DNA of 60,262 nucleotides from Candidatus Saccharimonadota bacterium (GTDB lineage: Bacteria > Patescibacteriota > Saccharimonadia > Saccharimonadales > UBA4665): contig JAGORO010000006.1 of assembly GCA_018062785.1 (NCBI GenBank), positions 1 through 60,262 of the forward strand, written 5' to 3'. Shown one piece after another: positions 7,504 through 14,998 of the stretch. The number at the start of each line of letters is the position of its first letter. Positions within the stretch are counted from its first letter, which is position 1. A program made the position numbers and the translations under genes. The notes under the pieces are model-generated. The model was not told the origin of the DNA and searched no databases. It saw only the letters and a list, made by a program, of their open reading frames with translations.

Positions 7504-8927
7504 ATCATTGCCCAGATAGCAGATATGCCCGAAATGGTCATAAGGCCAACAGTCAACCAGCCGATCTTGGTCACGATGGATCGGTTGACCCAGTGGCCCA
7601 TAATTCGTCTATCGCTCGACAAACGGACGATAAAGAATAAGATAAGTGGCGCTACGATGCCGTTGGCAACCGCTGCGTACAGCAACGCCTTGATGGGGTT
7701 GATACCTGTAAAATTGAGCCCGAGGCCTACTAGCATCGAAATGATGATAACCCCGTAAAAAGCGTGGGCTTGCTTGATACTTGTGTGTAGGTTACCTTTC
7801 CATTGAAAAACCTCACTCAACGCGTAACTACTGCTTCCGGCCAGTACTGGGATGGCGAGCATGCCCGTGCCTATAATGCCGATAGCGAAGAGCCAGTAGC
7901 TAGCGTCGCCGGCGATTGGCCGCAGAGCTTCAGCTGCTTGGGCTGACGTCTCAATGTTGGTTATGCCCTGCGGAAATAGCGTTCCTCCGCAAGCTGCAAT
8001 AATGAAGAACATGACGATATTTGATAGTAACATACCGCTCCAGACATCAATCCGCATTCGTTTAATCTGACTTGGATGTGTTGCGCTGCGACGGAGTTTG
8101 AGCGTTGTTTCGCCATTGTTTATTTTTTCTTCGACTTCCTGTGATGTCTGCCAGAAAAACAAATAGGGAGAGATTGTTGTGCCTAGGATGGCACAAATCA
8201 GCAGCAGACTTTCCTTGTTTAGGTGTATTGTCGGCAAGAGAGCTTGGTGTAACGCATCCCCCCAATTAATGTTGGCCAGTAACGCAGCCAATATGTAGCT
8301 CAGCAGTACAAGCGCCAGCCATTTTAGGTATTTGGCATACTTTTGATACGGCAAGTATATCTGTAGGCCTAAACTAAGAGCGGTGAAACCAAATAGTATT
8401 GCCCAAAATGGTACATTGGGGCGAATCAGCTGCACTGCTTGAACCATAGCACCCAAGTCTGCCCCAATATTGAAGGCATTGGCCAAAAATAGCAGTAAAA
8501 CACTGGTGCGTAGTAACCGCTTGGAAAAGTGCAACCGAATATTACCAGCCAATCCCCTGCCCGTTACCATGCCAATTCGCGCACACATTTCTTGTACTGT
8601 ACACATGAGCGGGAATGTCCAAAGCCCAAGCCACAGGAAGCCAAACCCATGCTGCGCGCCAGCTTGGCTGTAGGTCGCAATGCCCGATGGGTCATCGTCG
8701 CTTGCTCCCGTAGTCAGCCCTGGGCCAAGCGCACTCCAGTAGTCTTTCGCACGCCTAAGTCCAGGAGCTTCTGGCATGGAGCGTAGTATAGTTGTGCTGC
8801 GTTCGACGGTTTTGTCTAGTACTACCGCCGGCATCTCCATGCTCTTTAATATGAGCTTATCGGTATCGAGGCGCGCTGCAGGTGGCGTAACTTTTGGGTT
8901 AGTCGGATCAGCTGTTGGTTTTTTCAT
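7500..8927 (-). CDS. Nramp-related divalent metal transporter
   Basis: 475 residues with about eleven membrane segments. The family is recognised from GPGLTTGASDDDPSGIATYS in TM1, GFLWLGLWTFPLMCTVQEM, the TM6 segment LGTTISPYLFFWQTSQ, and a later IGTGMLAIPVLAGSSSYAL. It should move a divalent cation into the cell with protons. The usual metal ligands of Mn/Fe Nramps are changed: DPGN is DPSG in TM1, and the TM6 Met-Pro-His is Ser-Pro-Tyr, so specificity may differ. I chose the ATG at 8927 because a TACAAT box at 8949-8954 leaves about 21 nt; an upstream GTG at 8948 is directly against that box. The 3' end overlaps the convergent gene by 4 bp. Confidence 0.88.
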   Translation of the reverse strand: MKKPTADPTNPKVTPPAARLDTDKLILKSMEMPAVVLDKTVERSTTILRSMPEAPGLRRAKDYWSALGPGLTTGASDDDPSGIATYSQAGAQHGFGFLWLGLWTFPLMCTVQEMCARIGMVTGRGLAGNIRLHFSKRLLRTSVLLLFLANAFNIGADLGAMVQAVQLIRPNVPFWAILFGFTALSLGLQIYLPYQKYAKYLKWLALVLLSYILAALLANINWGDALHQALLPTIHLNKESLLLICAILGTTISPYLFFWQTSQEVEEKINNGETTLKLRRSATHPSQIKRMRIDVWSGMLLSNIVMFFIIAACGGTLFPQGITNIETSAQAAEALRPIAGDASYWLFAIGIIGTGMLAIPVLAGSSSYALSEVFQWKGNLHTSIKQAHAFYGVIIISMLVGLGLNFTGINPIKALLYAAVANGIVAPLILFFIVRLSSDRRIMGHWVNRSIVTKIGWLTVGLMTISGISAIWAMI

Positions 8928-8994
8928 AATACTTATGCTACTCGGCACATTGTAGCAAAAACATCAGGCAAATGACAGTACATATCAGGTGAGT

Positions 8995-9286
8995 CTAGCG
9001 GTAGAGCTGTCGATTGAAAGCACGTAGGTGATTCGCCGAACCACTACGCAGACGCTCTAGGCTGGCTACAACATCAGGGTTGGTGGCTGTAGTAGGCTGC
9101 TTGGTGATATCGGCAATGTCTTTTCTTCGATTGCAACACCAACCCCGTAGGCCTCAGTAGTACCTTGAGACTCTTGGGGCTTTGATCGACGAGGTACTCG
9201 GTGAAGTCTAGTTTATTCTCTATAAGCCACTGCTTGAGCATTACGCAGTAAAGGCATGTCTAGGTGCTGCAGGCGGTAATTTTCAT
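8995..9286 (-). pseudogene. Decayed glutaredoxin and possible ferritin-like remnant
   Basis: Starting at the ATG at 9286, 8 nt after the rhodanese stop, the frame reads MKITACST-stop-TCLYCVMLKQWLIENK and on to EYLVDQSPKS, which is a glutaredoxin N-terminus with its CxxC motif but with a TAG (9260-9262) inside the active-site loop. The frame is then lost, and another frame gives DIADITKQPTTATNPDVVAS and SGSANHLRAFNRQLYR before a stop at 8995. The latter piece resembles the end of DUF2202 ferritin-like proteins (a weak guess). It is the third position of a Fur-family operon, so the unit once probably carried redox or iron functions. Confidence 0.6.
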
Positions 9287-9293
9287 ACTGTAT

Positions 9294-9719
9294 TTAGTTG
9301 CCTGCCATCGGTAGCCCAATGCGGTCGAGTGCTGTAGTGCCGCCAAGGTCGATAATGTTTTTGTAACCGGTCTGCTCGAGAATCTCTTTGGCCTGAGCAG
9401 ATCGATTACCACTCCTGCAGTATACGTAGTATTTCTGAGATTTGTCTGAGCTAGGGAGCTTGCCCGCCTGAATATCTTGTAACGGCCATAGAGTTGCGTC
9501 CTTGGCGTGGCGGGCATTGTACTCTTCGGGTGTTCGTACATCGAGCAAAACAGCGCCGTTTTTCAAGTCATTTTGAATGGTTTGGAGCTGGCTGGTTTGG
9601 CTGCTCGATGTTTTCGTTGTCGTATTTTTTGATTGGTTTGATCTGAGCATAGCCACAAGTCCTAGTATAAGCAAGACTACTGCTAGCACTGTACCTATAT
9701 TCGCTAGTATTTTCTGCAT
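9294..9719 (-). CDS. Membrane-anchored rhodanese-domain protein
   Basis: 141 residues: an N-terminal membrane helix (ILANIGTVLAVVLLILGLVA), a Ser/Thr/Gln-rich linker, then a single rhodanese domain with AVLLDVRTPEEYNARHAKDA and the active-site loop VYCRSGNRSAQA holding the nucleophilic Cys. It should handle sulfane sulfur (persulfide) at the outer face of the membrane. The start overlaps the end of the Fur-family gene by 16 bp and has a good ribosome site (AAGGAG), so it is co-translated with the regulator. The C-terminus is complete (DLGGTTALDRIGLPMAGN). Confidence 0.88.
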   Translation of the reverse strand: MQKILANIGTVLAVVLLILGLVAMLRSNQSKNTTTKTSSSQTSQLQTIQNDLKNGAVLLDVRTPEEYNARHAKDATLWPLQDIQAGKLPSSDKSQKYYVYCRSGNRSAQAKEILEQTGYKNIIDLGGTTALDRIGLPMAGN

Positions 9720-10132
9720 AGTAACTCCTTATTTTTTATACAATCTTTACATACGCCATGGACCGTCAAACGGCCATGCACGCCACAGTCTGGTAACTGA
9801 CGCTTGAGCGCATCTTTGACCTGCTCTGCAATATCTGCATCGCGCAGCTTGCCGCAGCGTTCACACATAAAGTGATCATGCGGTGCGGTCCGATGGTCGT
9901 ATCGCATAGCACCTTGCTTGTCGGCGGGTGCTACGGCGATCGAACCACGGGCTTCAAGTCTGGTAGTGGCCCTATGAATAGTCGTAGCACTAACATCAGG
10001 ATAGGTGTCTCGAACAGCATCGAGAAGCTGGGCGTTGGTGGCATGTCCAAGCTGCTTGATCACTCGCAAAATAGCCGTACAATATTTGCTTGATCTCGTC
10101 TGGGATTGAGCTTTTACCTCAGTGTCTTTCAT
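9704..10132 (-). CDS. Fur-family metal- or peroxide-responsive repressor
   Basis: 142 residues. The N-terminal winged helix has SSKYCTAILRVIKQ, ATNAQLLDAV, VSATTIHRATTRLEARG (recognition helix region). The C-terminal dimerisation domain has HDHFMCERCGKL and GVCKDC, two CxxC pairs (Cys 90/93 and 128/131) that bind structural zinc. Fur, Zur and PerR cannot be told apart from this. I start at MKDTEVKAQ because a TACACT box with TTTACA at -35 (17-bp spacer) is 8 nt upstream, giving a leaderless mRNA. The longer upstream frame would run through the operator. It is divergent from a second rhodanese gene. Confidence 0.9.
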   Translation of the reverse strand: MKDTEVKAQSQTRSSKYCTAILRVIKQLGHATNAQLLDAVRDTYPDVSATTIHRATTRLEARGSIAVAPADKQGAMRYDHRTAPHDHFMCERCGKLRDADIAEQVKDALKRQLPDCGVHGRLTVHGVCKDCIKNKELLCRKY

Positions 10133-10136
10133 CTGG

Positions 10137-10181
10137 TTGTAGTGTACGTGCACTTTGCTATAATGTAAACGATTTACATTA
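10137..10181. promoter_or_regulatory. Divergent promoters sharing one Fur-like operator
   Basis: A perfect palindrome at 10161-10181 has 9-bp arms TAATGTAAA and TTTACATTA around CGA. It overlaps the -10 box (TATAAT, 10159-10164; -35 TTGTAG at 10137-10142, 16-bp spacer) of the rightward rhodanese gene and holds the -35 box (TTTACA, rc of 10164-10169) of the leftward fur promoter, whose -10 is TACACT (rc of 10141-10146). One bound dimer would therefore block both genes. The architecture is read directly; that the Fur-family protein binds here is an inference from position and symmetry. Confidence 0.75.
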
Positions 10182-10198
10182 ATATGAAAGGATGACGA

Positions 10199-10456
10199 AT
10201 GGATACAATAATTATTGATGTACGGGAACCCTTTGAATTTCGGATGAGCCATGTTAAGGGCGCGCTCAACCTACCGCCGGCAGCGCTTATGGCGGGGGCG
10301 AAGGTACTTTCGGAGACTCCAAAAGACACCGAGATTGTTCTGTACTGTCGTACGGGAGCTCGATCAAACGCAAGTATGCATTACCTAAAGCAGCTTGGTT
10401 TTACGAATCTGGTTAATGGCATAAATCAGTCACATGTTGAAAAGAATTATTTGTAG
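10199..10456 (+). CDS. Single-domain rhodanese
   Basis: 85 residues, a minimal cytoplasmic rhodanese: TIIIDVREPFEFRMSHVKGA at the start and the active-site loop LYCRTGARSNAS with the catalytic Cys, ending shortly after the last helix (YLKQLGFTNLVNG). It should transfer sulfane sulfur between thiols. A strong ribosome site (GAAAGGATG) lies 6 nt before the ATG, unlike the leaderless fur gene opposite. It is transcribed from the operator-controlled promoter, so persulfide chemistry on both sides of the membrane seems to be under the same regulator. Confidence 0.88.
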   Translation: MDTIIIDVREPFEFRMSHVKGALNLPPAALMAGAKVLSETPKDTEIVLYCRTGARSNASMHYLKQLGFTNLVNGINQSHVEKNYL

Positions 10457-10907
10457 CGAAAATAGTTTTTAGTTAGTTTCTCCTCATCCTCCACTTTTAT
10501 CCCCGTATTTTCATCTTCATTTTCACAAATGGTTTTTAGCCAACTCTGTTGGCTCCCTCTCACTTTTGCCTGCAAAACTCGGGGTTCGTATGAAGCCTGT
10601 TTCGTAGGGTGGAATGTAGGCAAAACTCACTACCAACTACAGCTCATCTCACCTTATCTCATTTCTAGTCAAAGGAGGGGCCACCCCTCCAGCCTTAGGC
10701 CCACAAGGGCCTAAGATCCCTCCCCCTAAAGCTCGGTTCGCCCCTTTGGTGCTCACATCAGTGAGATTAAGAAAGTTTTGTGGTTGCCCCCTGCGACCGA
10801 AAGTCTGTTCTCCGGCGTGGGGAGCCCGCGTTCGTGTTTCTTGCCTCGTGCCTCTATTCTTACGCACGAGGCTATGCTATTAACAACTATAAACTAATCA
10901 CTAGAGC
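10457..10907. other. Non-coding stretch rich in strong hairpins
   Basis: No convincing reading frame in 450 bp. Clear inverted repeats are AGCCAAC/GTTGGCT (about 10538-10554), GGAGGGG/CCCCTCC (about 10676-10692), CTTAGGCCC/GGGCCTAAG (about 10694-10715) and GCCTCGTG/CACGAGGC (about 10844-10873). GCCTGCAAAACTC and GTAGGCAAAACTC form a near-direct repeat about 50 bp apart. A 13-base string GACTTTCGGTCGC (minus, 10793-10805) also occurs at 3547-3559 beside the tRNA-Ser. This could be a structured RNA or an intergenic repeat element. I looked for tmRNA, RNase P and SRP signatures and did not find them. Confidence 0.4.
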
Positions 10908-11537
10908 CTAAATCAGGGTTTGCCAGTAGTACCAGAAACGCCAGGCGATGGCGATGATGATAAGCAGCAGCCAGCTAACAGCGATCTCAAGGTGATATTT
11001 TTGGGCAAATTTGACCAACCTAGCGAGGCTACCATGGAGGCGTAAGTGTTCTTTGCGGAGGCCATAGAGCAGAATGTACCAAAAGGTAACGATGGTCGTG
11101 ACCCAAGTGGCCATGCAGAATGGGCAAAGATGCTTGAGCACAAAGAGGCTCTGGAAAATAAACCAGTGAACAAAGATGACTCCGGCCAGTAGGCTAAGGT
11201 GCACGAGTTGCCAGAACCATTTTTTGTAGTGTGCTCCGGCCAGTAGGCTAACGCCAATCGTTGCGATAACGGTGAATGCGATTGCGCCGAGGAACTGGTT
11301 GGGGATGCCGAGGAGTGCGTGGCCCTGCCAAGTGTCTAGTATGCTTCCGCAGCCAATAATTGGATTGATATCACAGCCGAGTGGTGCGCTAGGGTTTTTG
11401 AGGTGTTTGAACTCCTCGATCGAAAGACCTAAAGACGCGAGGACTCCTATTCCTCCGCCGACCGTGAGGATCCATGGCGCCCAGCGCTCTAGACGACTAG
11501 CGCGTAGTGTCTTTTTGTTGCTTGAGACTTTTTTCAT
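10908..11537 (-). CDS. Vitamin K epoxide reductase (VKOR) family protein
   Basis: 209 residues, about five membrane helices. The disulfide-forming machinery is visible: the loop pair C55-D-I-N-P-I-I-G-C63, the conserved SIL/NQFLG region, and the redox-active C138-P-F-C141 in a later helix. VKOR reoxidises a thiol oxidase with quinone and so drives disulfide formation outside the cytoplasm. No fused thioredoxin domain is present. A ribosome site (CAGGAG) precedes the ATG, which is 1 nt after the stop of the MarP-like protease gene. A sensible partner is therefore that protease, which has two Cys in its extracytoplasmic part. An 18-bp repeat (11180-11197, 11234-11251) encodes SLLAG twice. Confidence 0.9.
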   Translation of the reverse strand: MKKVSSNKKTLRASRLERWAPWILTVGGGIGVLASLGLSIEEFKHLKNPSAPLGCDINPIIGCGSILDTWQGHALLGIPNQFLGAIAFTVIATIGVSLLAGAHYKKWFWQLVHLSLLAGVIFVHWFIFQSLFVLKHLCPFCMATWVTTIVTFWYILLYGLRKEHLRLHGSLARLVKFAQKYHLEIAVSWLLLIIIAIAWRFWYYWQTLI

Positions 11538-11538
11538 A

Positions 11539-12717
11539 CTACTCCTGACTACATGTATTTGGTATGGCTATTGGTTGTGCGGTTGGTGCGCGGAGGAACT
11601 CCTTGGCTAGCTGTTCGTTCGCGAGAGCGTAGCCGATATTATTGTAAGTGGTGGAGGTGGCAAACACAACGCCCACGACATTGCCCTTGCGGTCTAGGAC
11701 GGGGCCGCCCGAGTTGCCGTGTTCAATATGGGACTGCATCGACAAAACTTTCCTGTTGGCAGCAGCTTTGCCGTATATATCCTTACTTGCCGCAATAATC
11801 GTCTCGGTCAAAACACCCGTCTTCTCCTTGTATGGTCCGCCGCCAGGGTAGCCTGGAATAAACAGCGGTGTGCCGTTTTGAGGGTTAGTGAAATCGACTT
11901 GCAGCGGCTCTGCGACTACCGATCGGGAGACTCGTAGAATTACGAAGTCGTATGCTGGGTTGAATAGTACTGGCTGAGCGTTGTACAGATGTCCATCACG
12001 CATAATTATTTTGGGATTTGTAACGCCAGCTATGACATGAGCATTCGTTGCTACAAGGTTTGGTTGAATAAAGAAGCCTGTGCCGGTCGCTATCCCCCCG
12101 CACCCCAGCCCCTGCACCTTTACAAGCGAGCGAGTAGTCCTTGCGCGGATACTCGAAAATGTATCGAGTGATGGCTTTGGGTACTTTGCAATCGGTGATG
12201 GTTCGGAGGTGGTAAAGACCTCGTTTGTCTTGGTCGGTTCGACGAGTGTGTCGACGCGCTTGAGGATTGCGGTGGGCTCTGGTAATCGTGCGCTCATTGA
12301 TGCGTAGATAAAGGAATCTTGGATGCGGTCTTGCCACTTGCTCGGTGGCCCGAAGAGCCAGAATGAGCTTGCGAGCCATGCGATAAACAGTAGTGTAATA
12401 CCTGAGACGATTGATCCGCCTACGATGTCGATTTGATGAGCCCAAGTATTTTTGAGGCGCGACTTTATGAAATTTGTCGCAAACTCCCCAGCCAGCATAC
12501 ATACAACAATCGATCCTACAAGGAGCAAAAAGGTTGTCATTGTTTTGCTGGTTGCCCCAACAAGATGAGGGGTGGTGAGGGGTATGAGCCAAGCACTCAG
12601 CAGCATGCCACACAGAAAACCGATGGTTGACCCCATTTGCCGCACAAATCCAATGTGGTAACCTCGCACTAGACCGAGGACCATGACGATGATAAGTATC
12701 AAGTCAAATAGATTCAT
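11539..12717 (-). CDS. MarP-like membrane serine protease (CvpA domain + trypsin fold)
   Basis: 392 residues. Residues 1-125 form four CvpA/colicin-V-production-like helices. Residues about 185-380 form a chymotrypsin-fold protease with catalytic His227 (ATNAHVIAG), Asp257 (YDFVILRV) and Ser336 (HGNSGGPVLD). This order and length match mycobacterial MarP (about 397 aa), an extracytoplasmic protease needed for acid and oxidative tolerance. Two Cys, C206 (just before the protease core) and C389 (four from the end), are placed like the activating disulfide of MarP. The next gene is a VKOR. The -10 box TACACT is 11 nt before the start, leaving an mRNA leader of only a few bases. Confidence 0.9.
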   Translation of the reverse strand: MNLFDLILIIVMVLGLVRGYHIGFVRQMGSTIGFLCGMLLSAWLIPLTTPHLVGATSKTMTTFLLLVGSIVVCMLAGEFATNFIKSRLKNTWAHQIDIVGGSIVSGITLLFIAWLASSFWLFGPPSKWQDRIQDSFIYASMSARLPEPTAILKRVDTLVEPTKTNEVFTTSEPSPIAKYPKPSLDTFSSIRARTTRSLVKVQGLGCGGIATGTGFFIQPNLVATNAHVIAGVTNPKIIMRDGHLYNAQPVLFNPAYDFVILRVSRSVVAEPLQVDFTNPQNGTPLFIPGYPGGGPYKEKTGVLTETIIAASKDIYGKAAANRKVLSMQSHIEHGNSGGPVLDRKGNVVGVVFATSTTYNNIGYALANEQLAKEFLRAPTAQPIAIPNTCSQE

Positions 12718-12733
12718 ACTCTACCAACAGTGT

Positions 12734-12767
12734 AGCAAAAAACCCAGGAATCCCCGGGTTTTTTGCT
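12734..12767 (-). terminator. Strong terminator after the RRM gene
   Basis: Near-perfect inverted repeat AGCAAAAAACCC...GGGTTTTTTGCT with a GC-rich tip and T runs on either strand. It lies between the stop of the RRM gene and the start of the MarP-like gene. Confidence 0.85.
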
Positions 12768-12790
12768 CATGTTCAGATAGTTCGACTGGA

Positions 12791-13081
12791 CTATCGGAAA
12801 TTGCGGTCGTTAAACTCGCGGCGTGGTCGCTCTTCGCGTGGGCGTGCCTCATTGACGGTGATGCTACGACCCTGAACGTCAGAACCGTTCATCTTGTCGA
12901 TAGCGGTCTTGGCTGCGTCGTCGTCCTCGAACTCTACAAACCCGAAGCCTTTGCTGCGGTTTGTCTCGCGGTCGACAATTACTTTTGCTGATGCAACTGT
13001 ACCAAACTCTGCAAAGAGCTCTTCGAGTTGTGTGTCGTCAACACCCCATGGGAGTGAGCCAACGAATAGTTTGGTTGCCAT
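12791..13081 (-). CDS. RRM-domain RNA-binding protein
   Basis: 96 residues, one RNA-recognition motif with RNP2 LFVGSLPW and RNP1 KGFGFVEF, then a short Arg-rich tail (PREERPRREFNDRNFR). Bacterial single-RRM proteins bind single-stranded RNA and are often cold-induced, taking the place of cold-shock proteins. The gene has a long upstream non-coding stretch (13082-13241) and a strong terminator behind it, so it is an independent transcription unit. The ribosome site is unclear: AAAGGG lies about 13 nt upstream of the ATG. Confidence 0.95.
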   Translation of the reverse strand: MATKLFVGSLPWGVDDTQLEELFAEFGTVASAKVIVDRETNRSKGFGFVEFEDDDAAKTAIDKMNGSDVQGRSITVNEARPREERPRREFNDRNFR

Positions 13082-13241
13082 TGGTAGGTAACCCTTTCTT
13101 CGACTGTTGCTGGAGGTAATGCCTTATGAAAGGATTAGCTGCGCCTCATTGAACACTTACTTTTTAAACGATCTAGAACCGGAAAATTATGATCATGCAC
13201 AATGTCCCAGAGGAACTTCCCGCAGCTTTCTAGTGACTATA
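13082..13241 (-). promoter_or_regulatory. Long 5' leader and putative promoter of the RRM gene
   Basis: No ORF is supported here. A TATAGT box (rc of 13236-13241) would give a leader of about 150 nt, unlike most genes in this window, which have nearly none. The leader contains TTACCTCC and a GGTTACC palindrome next to the start, features that could mask initiation. Long leaders are common for cold-shock type RNA-binding proteins. The regulation is inferred. Confidence 0.35.
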
Positions 13242-13402
13242 GCGTACCATGAACGCCACAAAACACAAAACTACAACATGGATCAGTGGGTTAGTAGGAT
13301 TTCTCACAGCTTTCCCTCAGGCATAACTAGTATGCTATAGGTAATCGCGAATAAAACGTTCCGCGAAGCAAAATAAGAGTCGTTGAAAGGAGCCAACCGC
13401 TT

Positions 13403-13558
13403 ATGAAACGATTTAAATTACGAAATAAAGCATATAAAGTATCGAGCGCAGATATTACCGAATTTGACGACCAAGCGACCGAAGACAAATGGTTATTAAA
13501 GACTGAGCGCATTCAGCTTAGACAATTCCGACGCTTTAAGCAGCAGCTTTCGGCGTAG
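13403..13558 (+). CDS. Small basic protein of unknown function
   Basis: 51 residues beginning MKRFKLRNKAYKVSSADIT and ending RQFRRFKQQLSA, with many Lys and Arg at both ends and an acidic middle (EFDDQATEDK). A clear AAAGGAG lies 10-11 nt before the ATG, and a perfect terminator follows 28 bp after the stop, so it is a complete single-gene unit. The charge suggests nucleic-acid or ribosome binding, but there is no recognised family. A TATGCT box (about 13331) could serve as its promoter. Confidence 0.65.
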   Translation: MKRFKLRNKAYKVSSADITEFDDQATEDKWLLKTERIQLRQFRRFKQQLSA

Positions 13559-13586
13559 GAAGCGCATAGGAAAAATAGCTTTCGAC

Positions 13587-13611
13587 AACCGGCCCATGTG
13601 GGCCGGTTTTT
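13587..13611 (+). terminator. Terminator of the small basic protein gene
   Basis: Arms AACCGGCCC and GGGCCGGTT around a short loop, followed by TTTA and further Ts. It ends the transcript just before the flavin-reductase promoter. Confidence 0.9.
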
Positions 13612-13625
13612 ATTTGAAAAAAATT

Positions 13626-13658
13626 CTTAGGTTTTTCTCAGGATGTATAACGTATACT
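13626..13658 (+). promoter_or_regulatory. Promoter with paired CTYAG repeats (flavin reductase)
   Basis: A TATACT box at 13653-13658 lies 11 nt before the chosen ATG. Immediately upstream is CTTAG-N6-CTCAG (13626-13641), a direct repeat with an 11-bp step, ending 11 nt before the -10 box. A nearly identical layout precedes the FMN-binding protein gene at 16416-16447, so both halves of the electron-transfer locus may be controlled together. Confidence 0.5.
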
Positions 13659-13669
13659 CTCAGGTAGCT

Positions 13670-14968
13670 ATGTCAGAAAACACAAAACGGACACTACTTA
13701 TCGGGACGCTAGTCATTACTATTCTCCCGTTGCCATTCATCGTTAAGCATCCGAGTAACTGGGGCAATCTACAGCAAATCTGGTTGTATACTTCGGCGGT
13801 GCTGGGATATGTTGGACTAGTTGGCTTGCTTTGGATGTATATCATCGGTACAAAATCGGTAATAGGTCTATACTTCACCGACCTTGCTAAGATCAATCAA
13901 TTGCACCGTTGGCTCGGTACCTACGGAACGGTGCTAGTATTTCTACATCCAGTAGCGGCGACATTGGCCTACTCGGAAAGTCTCGTAACGTACTCACTCT
14001 TGCCGCGATTCGGCTCACCGTTCGAGCAGAGTGTCACATGGGGACGCTTTGCATTCTGGGTACTCTTGGTTGTATGGGTGACGTCTGCGCTCGTTCGTAG
14101 TAACATTCACTATCGACCGTGGAAATATATACACTATTTTGCCTACGTCGCCCTGCCCCTAGCCCTGCTTCACATACCAAGTATCGGTAGTTCTTATAGG
14201 ACTTTGAGTGTACCTCGAGTGTACTTTGTGAGTATTTTGGTGCTGGCAGGGTTGTTCACCGTACTACGTTTGCGGCATCTCTTTGCGCTTGGTCGCGCAG
14301 AGTATACGATCACGCAACACATACCGCTTGCGCCTCAAGTGATGCTTGTTAAGCTCAAGCCCCTCCGTAGTATGCTTTCACCTCGGCGTGGCCAGTATGT
14401 TTACCTACAAAAAACACTACTCGGTGCCGGACATCCTTTCTCTGTCGTGCAGGTTGATGTGTCTAGTGGGGATATAACGCTTGCCTACAAGCAATTTGGG
14501 CCATTTACGACCAGTCTTGCCGAGTTGAAAACTGGCGAAAAAGTATTCCTAGATGGACCATACGGACTATTTACGAGCCAGCGATGGCGTCGTACGTCAC
14601 GGCCAGCTGTGTTTATCGCCGGCGGTATTGGGATTACGCCGTTTGTCGACCATGTACTGCATGATGATGGTCGATCTTGGCTGTTCTATGCCAGTCAAAA
14701 TCGCACTATGGCCGCCTTTTGGCCGCACTTATCCAAGGCGTTGGGCACACGGTTTGTACAGATTTTGAGTGATGAATCTACCGCCTTGCGGCAAGGTGAG
14801 GTCGACGGGTATATCTCCAAAGAGATACTGGGCAGCAGGCTCCACGATCCATCTGAATTTGAGTTCTTTATCTGTGGCCCAGAGGGCTTCATGCGTGCCA
14901 CCGCTGATATCTTAGCCTCACTTGGGGTGCCGGCTAACCAAGTGCATACCGAGTCATTTTCGTTTTAG
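13670..14968 (+). CDS. Ferric-reductase-like membrane flavocytochrome
   Basis: 432 residues. The N-terminal half has six membrane helices with two His pairs placed for two b-hemes across the membrane: His79/His93 (QLHRWLGTY, VFLHPV) and His155/His168 (KYIHYFAY, ALLHIP). The C-terminal half is a ferredoxin-NADP reductase-type module with an FAD motif HPFS (near 255), NAD(P) motif AGGIGITP (317-324) and ICGPEGFM (401-408). It should move electrons from cytosolic NAD(P)H outward. I start at MSENTK because the TATACT box sits just upstream; the longer frame would begin before it. It faces apbE and the FMN-binding gene, which supply a likely acceptor. Confidence 0.9.
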   Translation: MSENTKRTLLIGTLVITILPLPFIVKHPSNWGNLQQIWLYTSAVLGYVGLVGLLWMYIIGTKSVIGLYFTDLAKINQLHRWLGTYGTVLVFLHPVAATLAYSESLVTYSLLPRFGSPFEQSVTWGRFAFWVLLVVWVTSALVRSNIHYRPWKYIHYFAYVALPLALLHIPSIGSSYRTLSVPRVYFVSILVLAGLFTVLRLRHLFALGRAEYTITQHIPLAPQVMLVKLKPLRSMLSPRRGQYVYLQKTLLGAGHPFSVVQVDVSSGDITLAYKQFGPFTTSLAELKTGEKVFLDGPYGLFTSQRWRRTSRPAVFIAGGIGITPFVDHVLHDDGRSWLFYASQNRTMAAFWPHLSKALGTRFVQILSDESTALRQGEVDGYISKEILGSRLHDPSEFEFFICGPEGFMRATADILASLGVPANQVHTESFSF

Positions 14969-14998
14969 AAAGCAGATACTATATAGAAGAACCAAGCC

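Noticed and set aside
9260-9286. Selenocysteine or pyrrolysine in the glutaredoxin-like gene
   Set aside because: The codon is TAG, not TGA, no selenium or Pyl genes are visible, and further frameshifts follow.
10457-10907. tmRNA, RNase P or SRP RNA in the structured stretch
   Set aside because: None of their conserved strings (tRNA-like ends, the conserved P4 core, the SRP Alu/S-domain loop) could be found on either strand.
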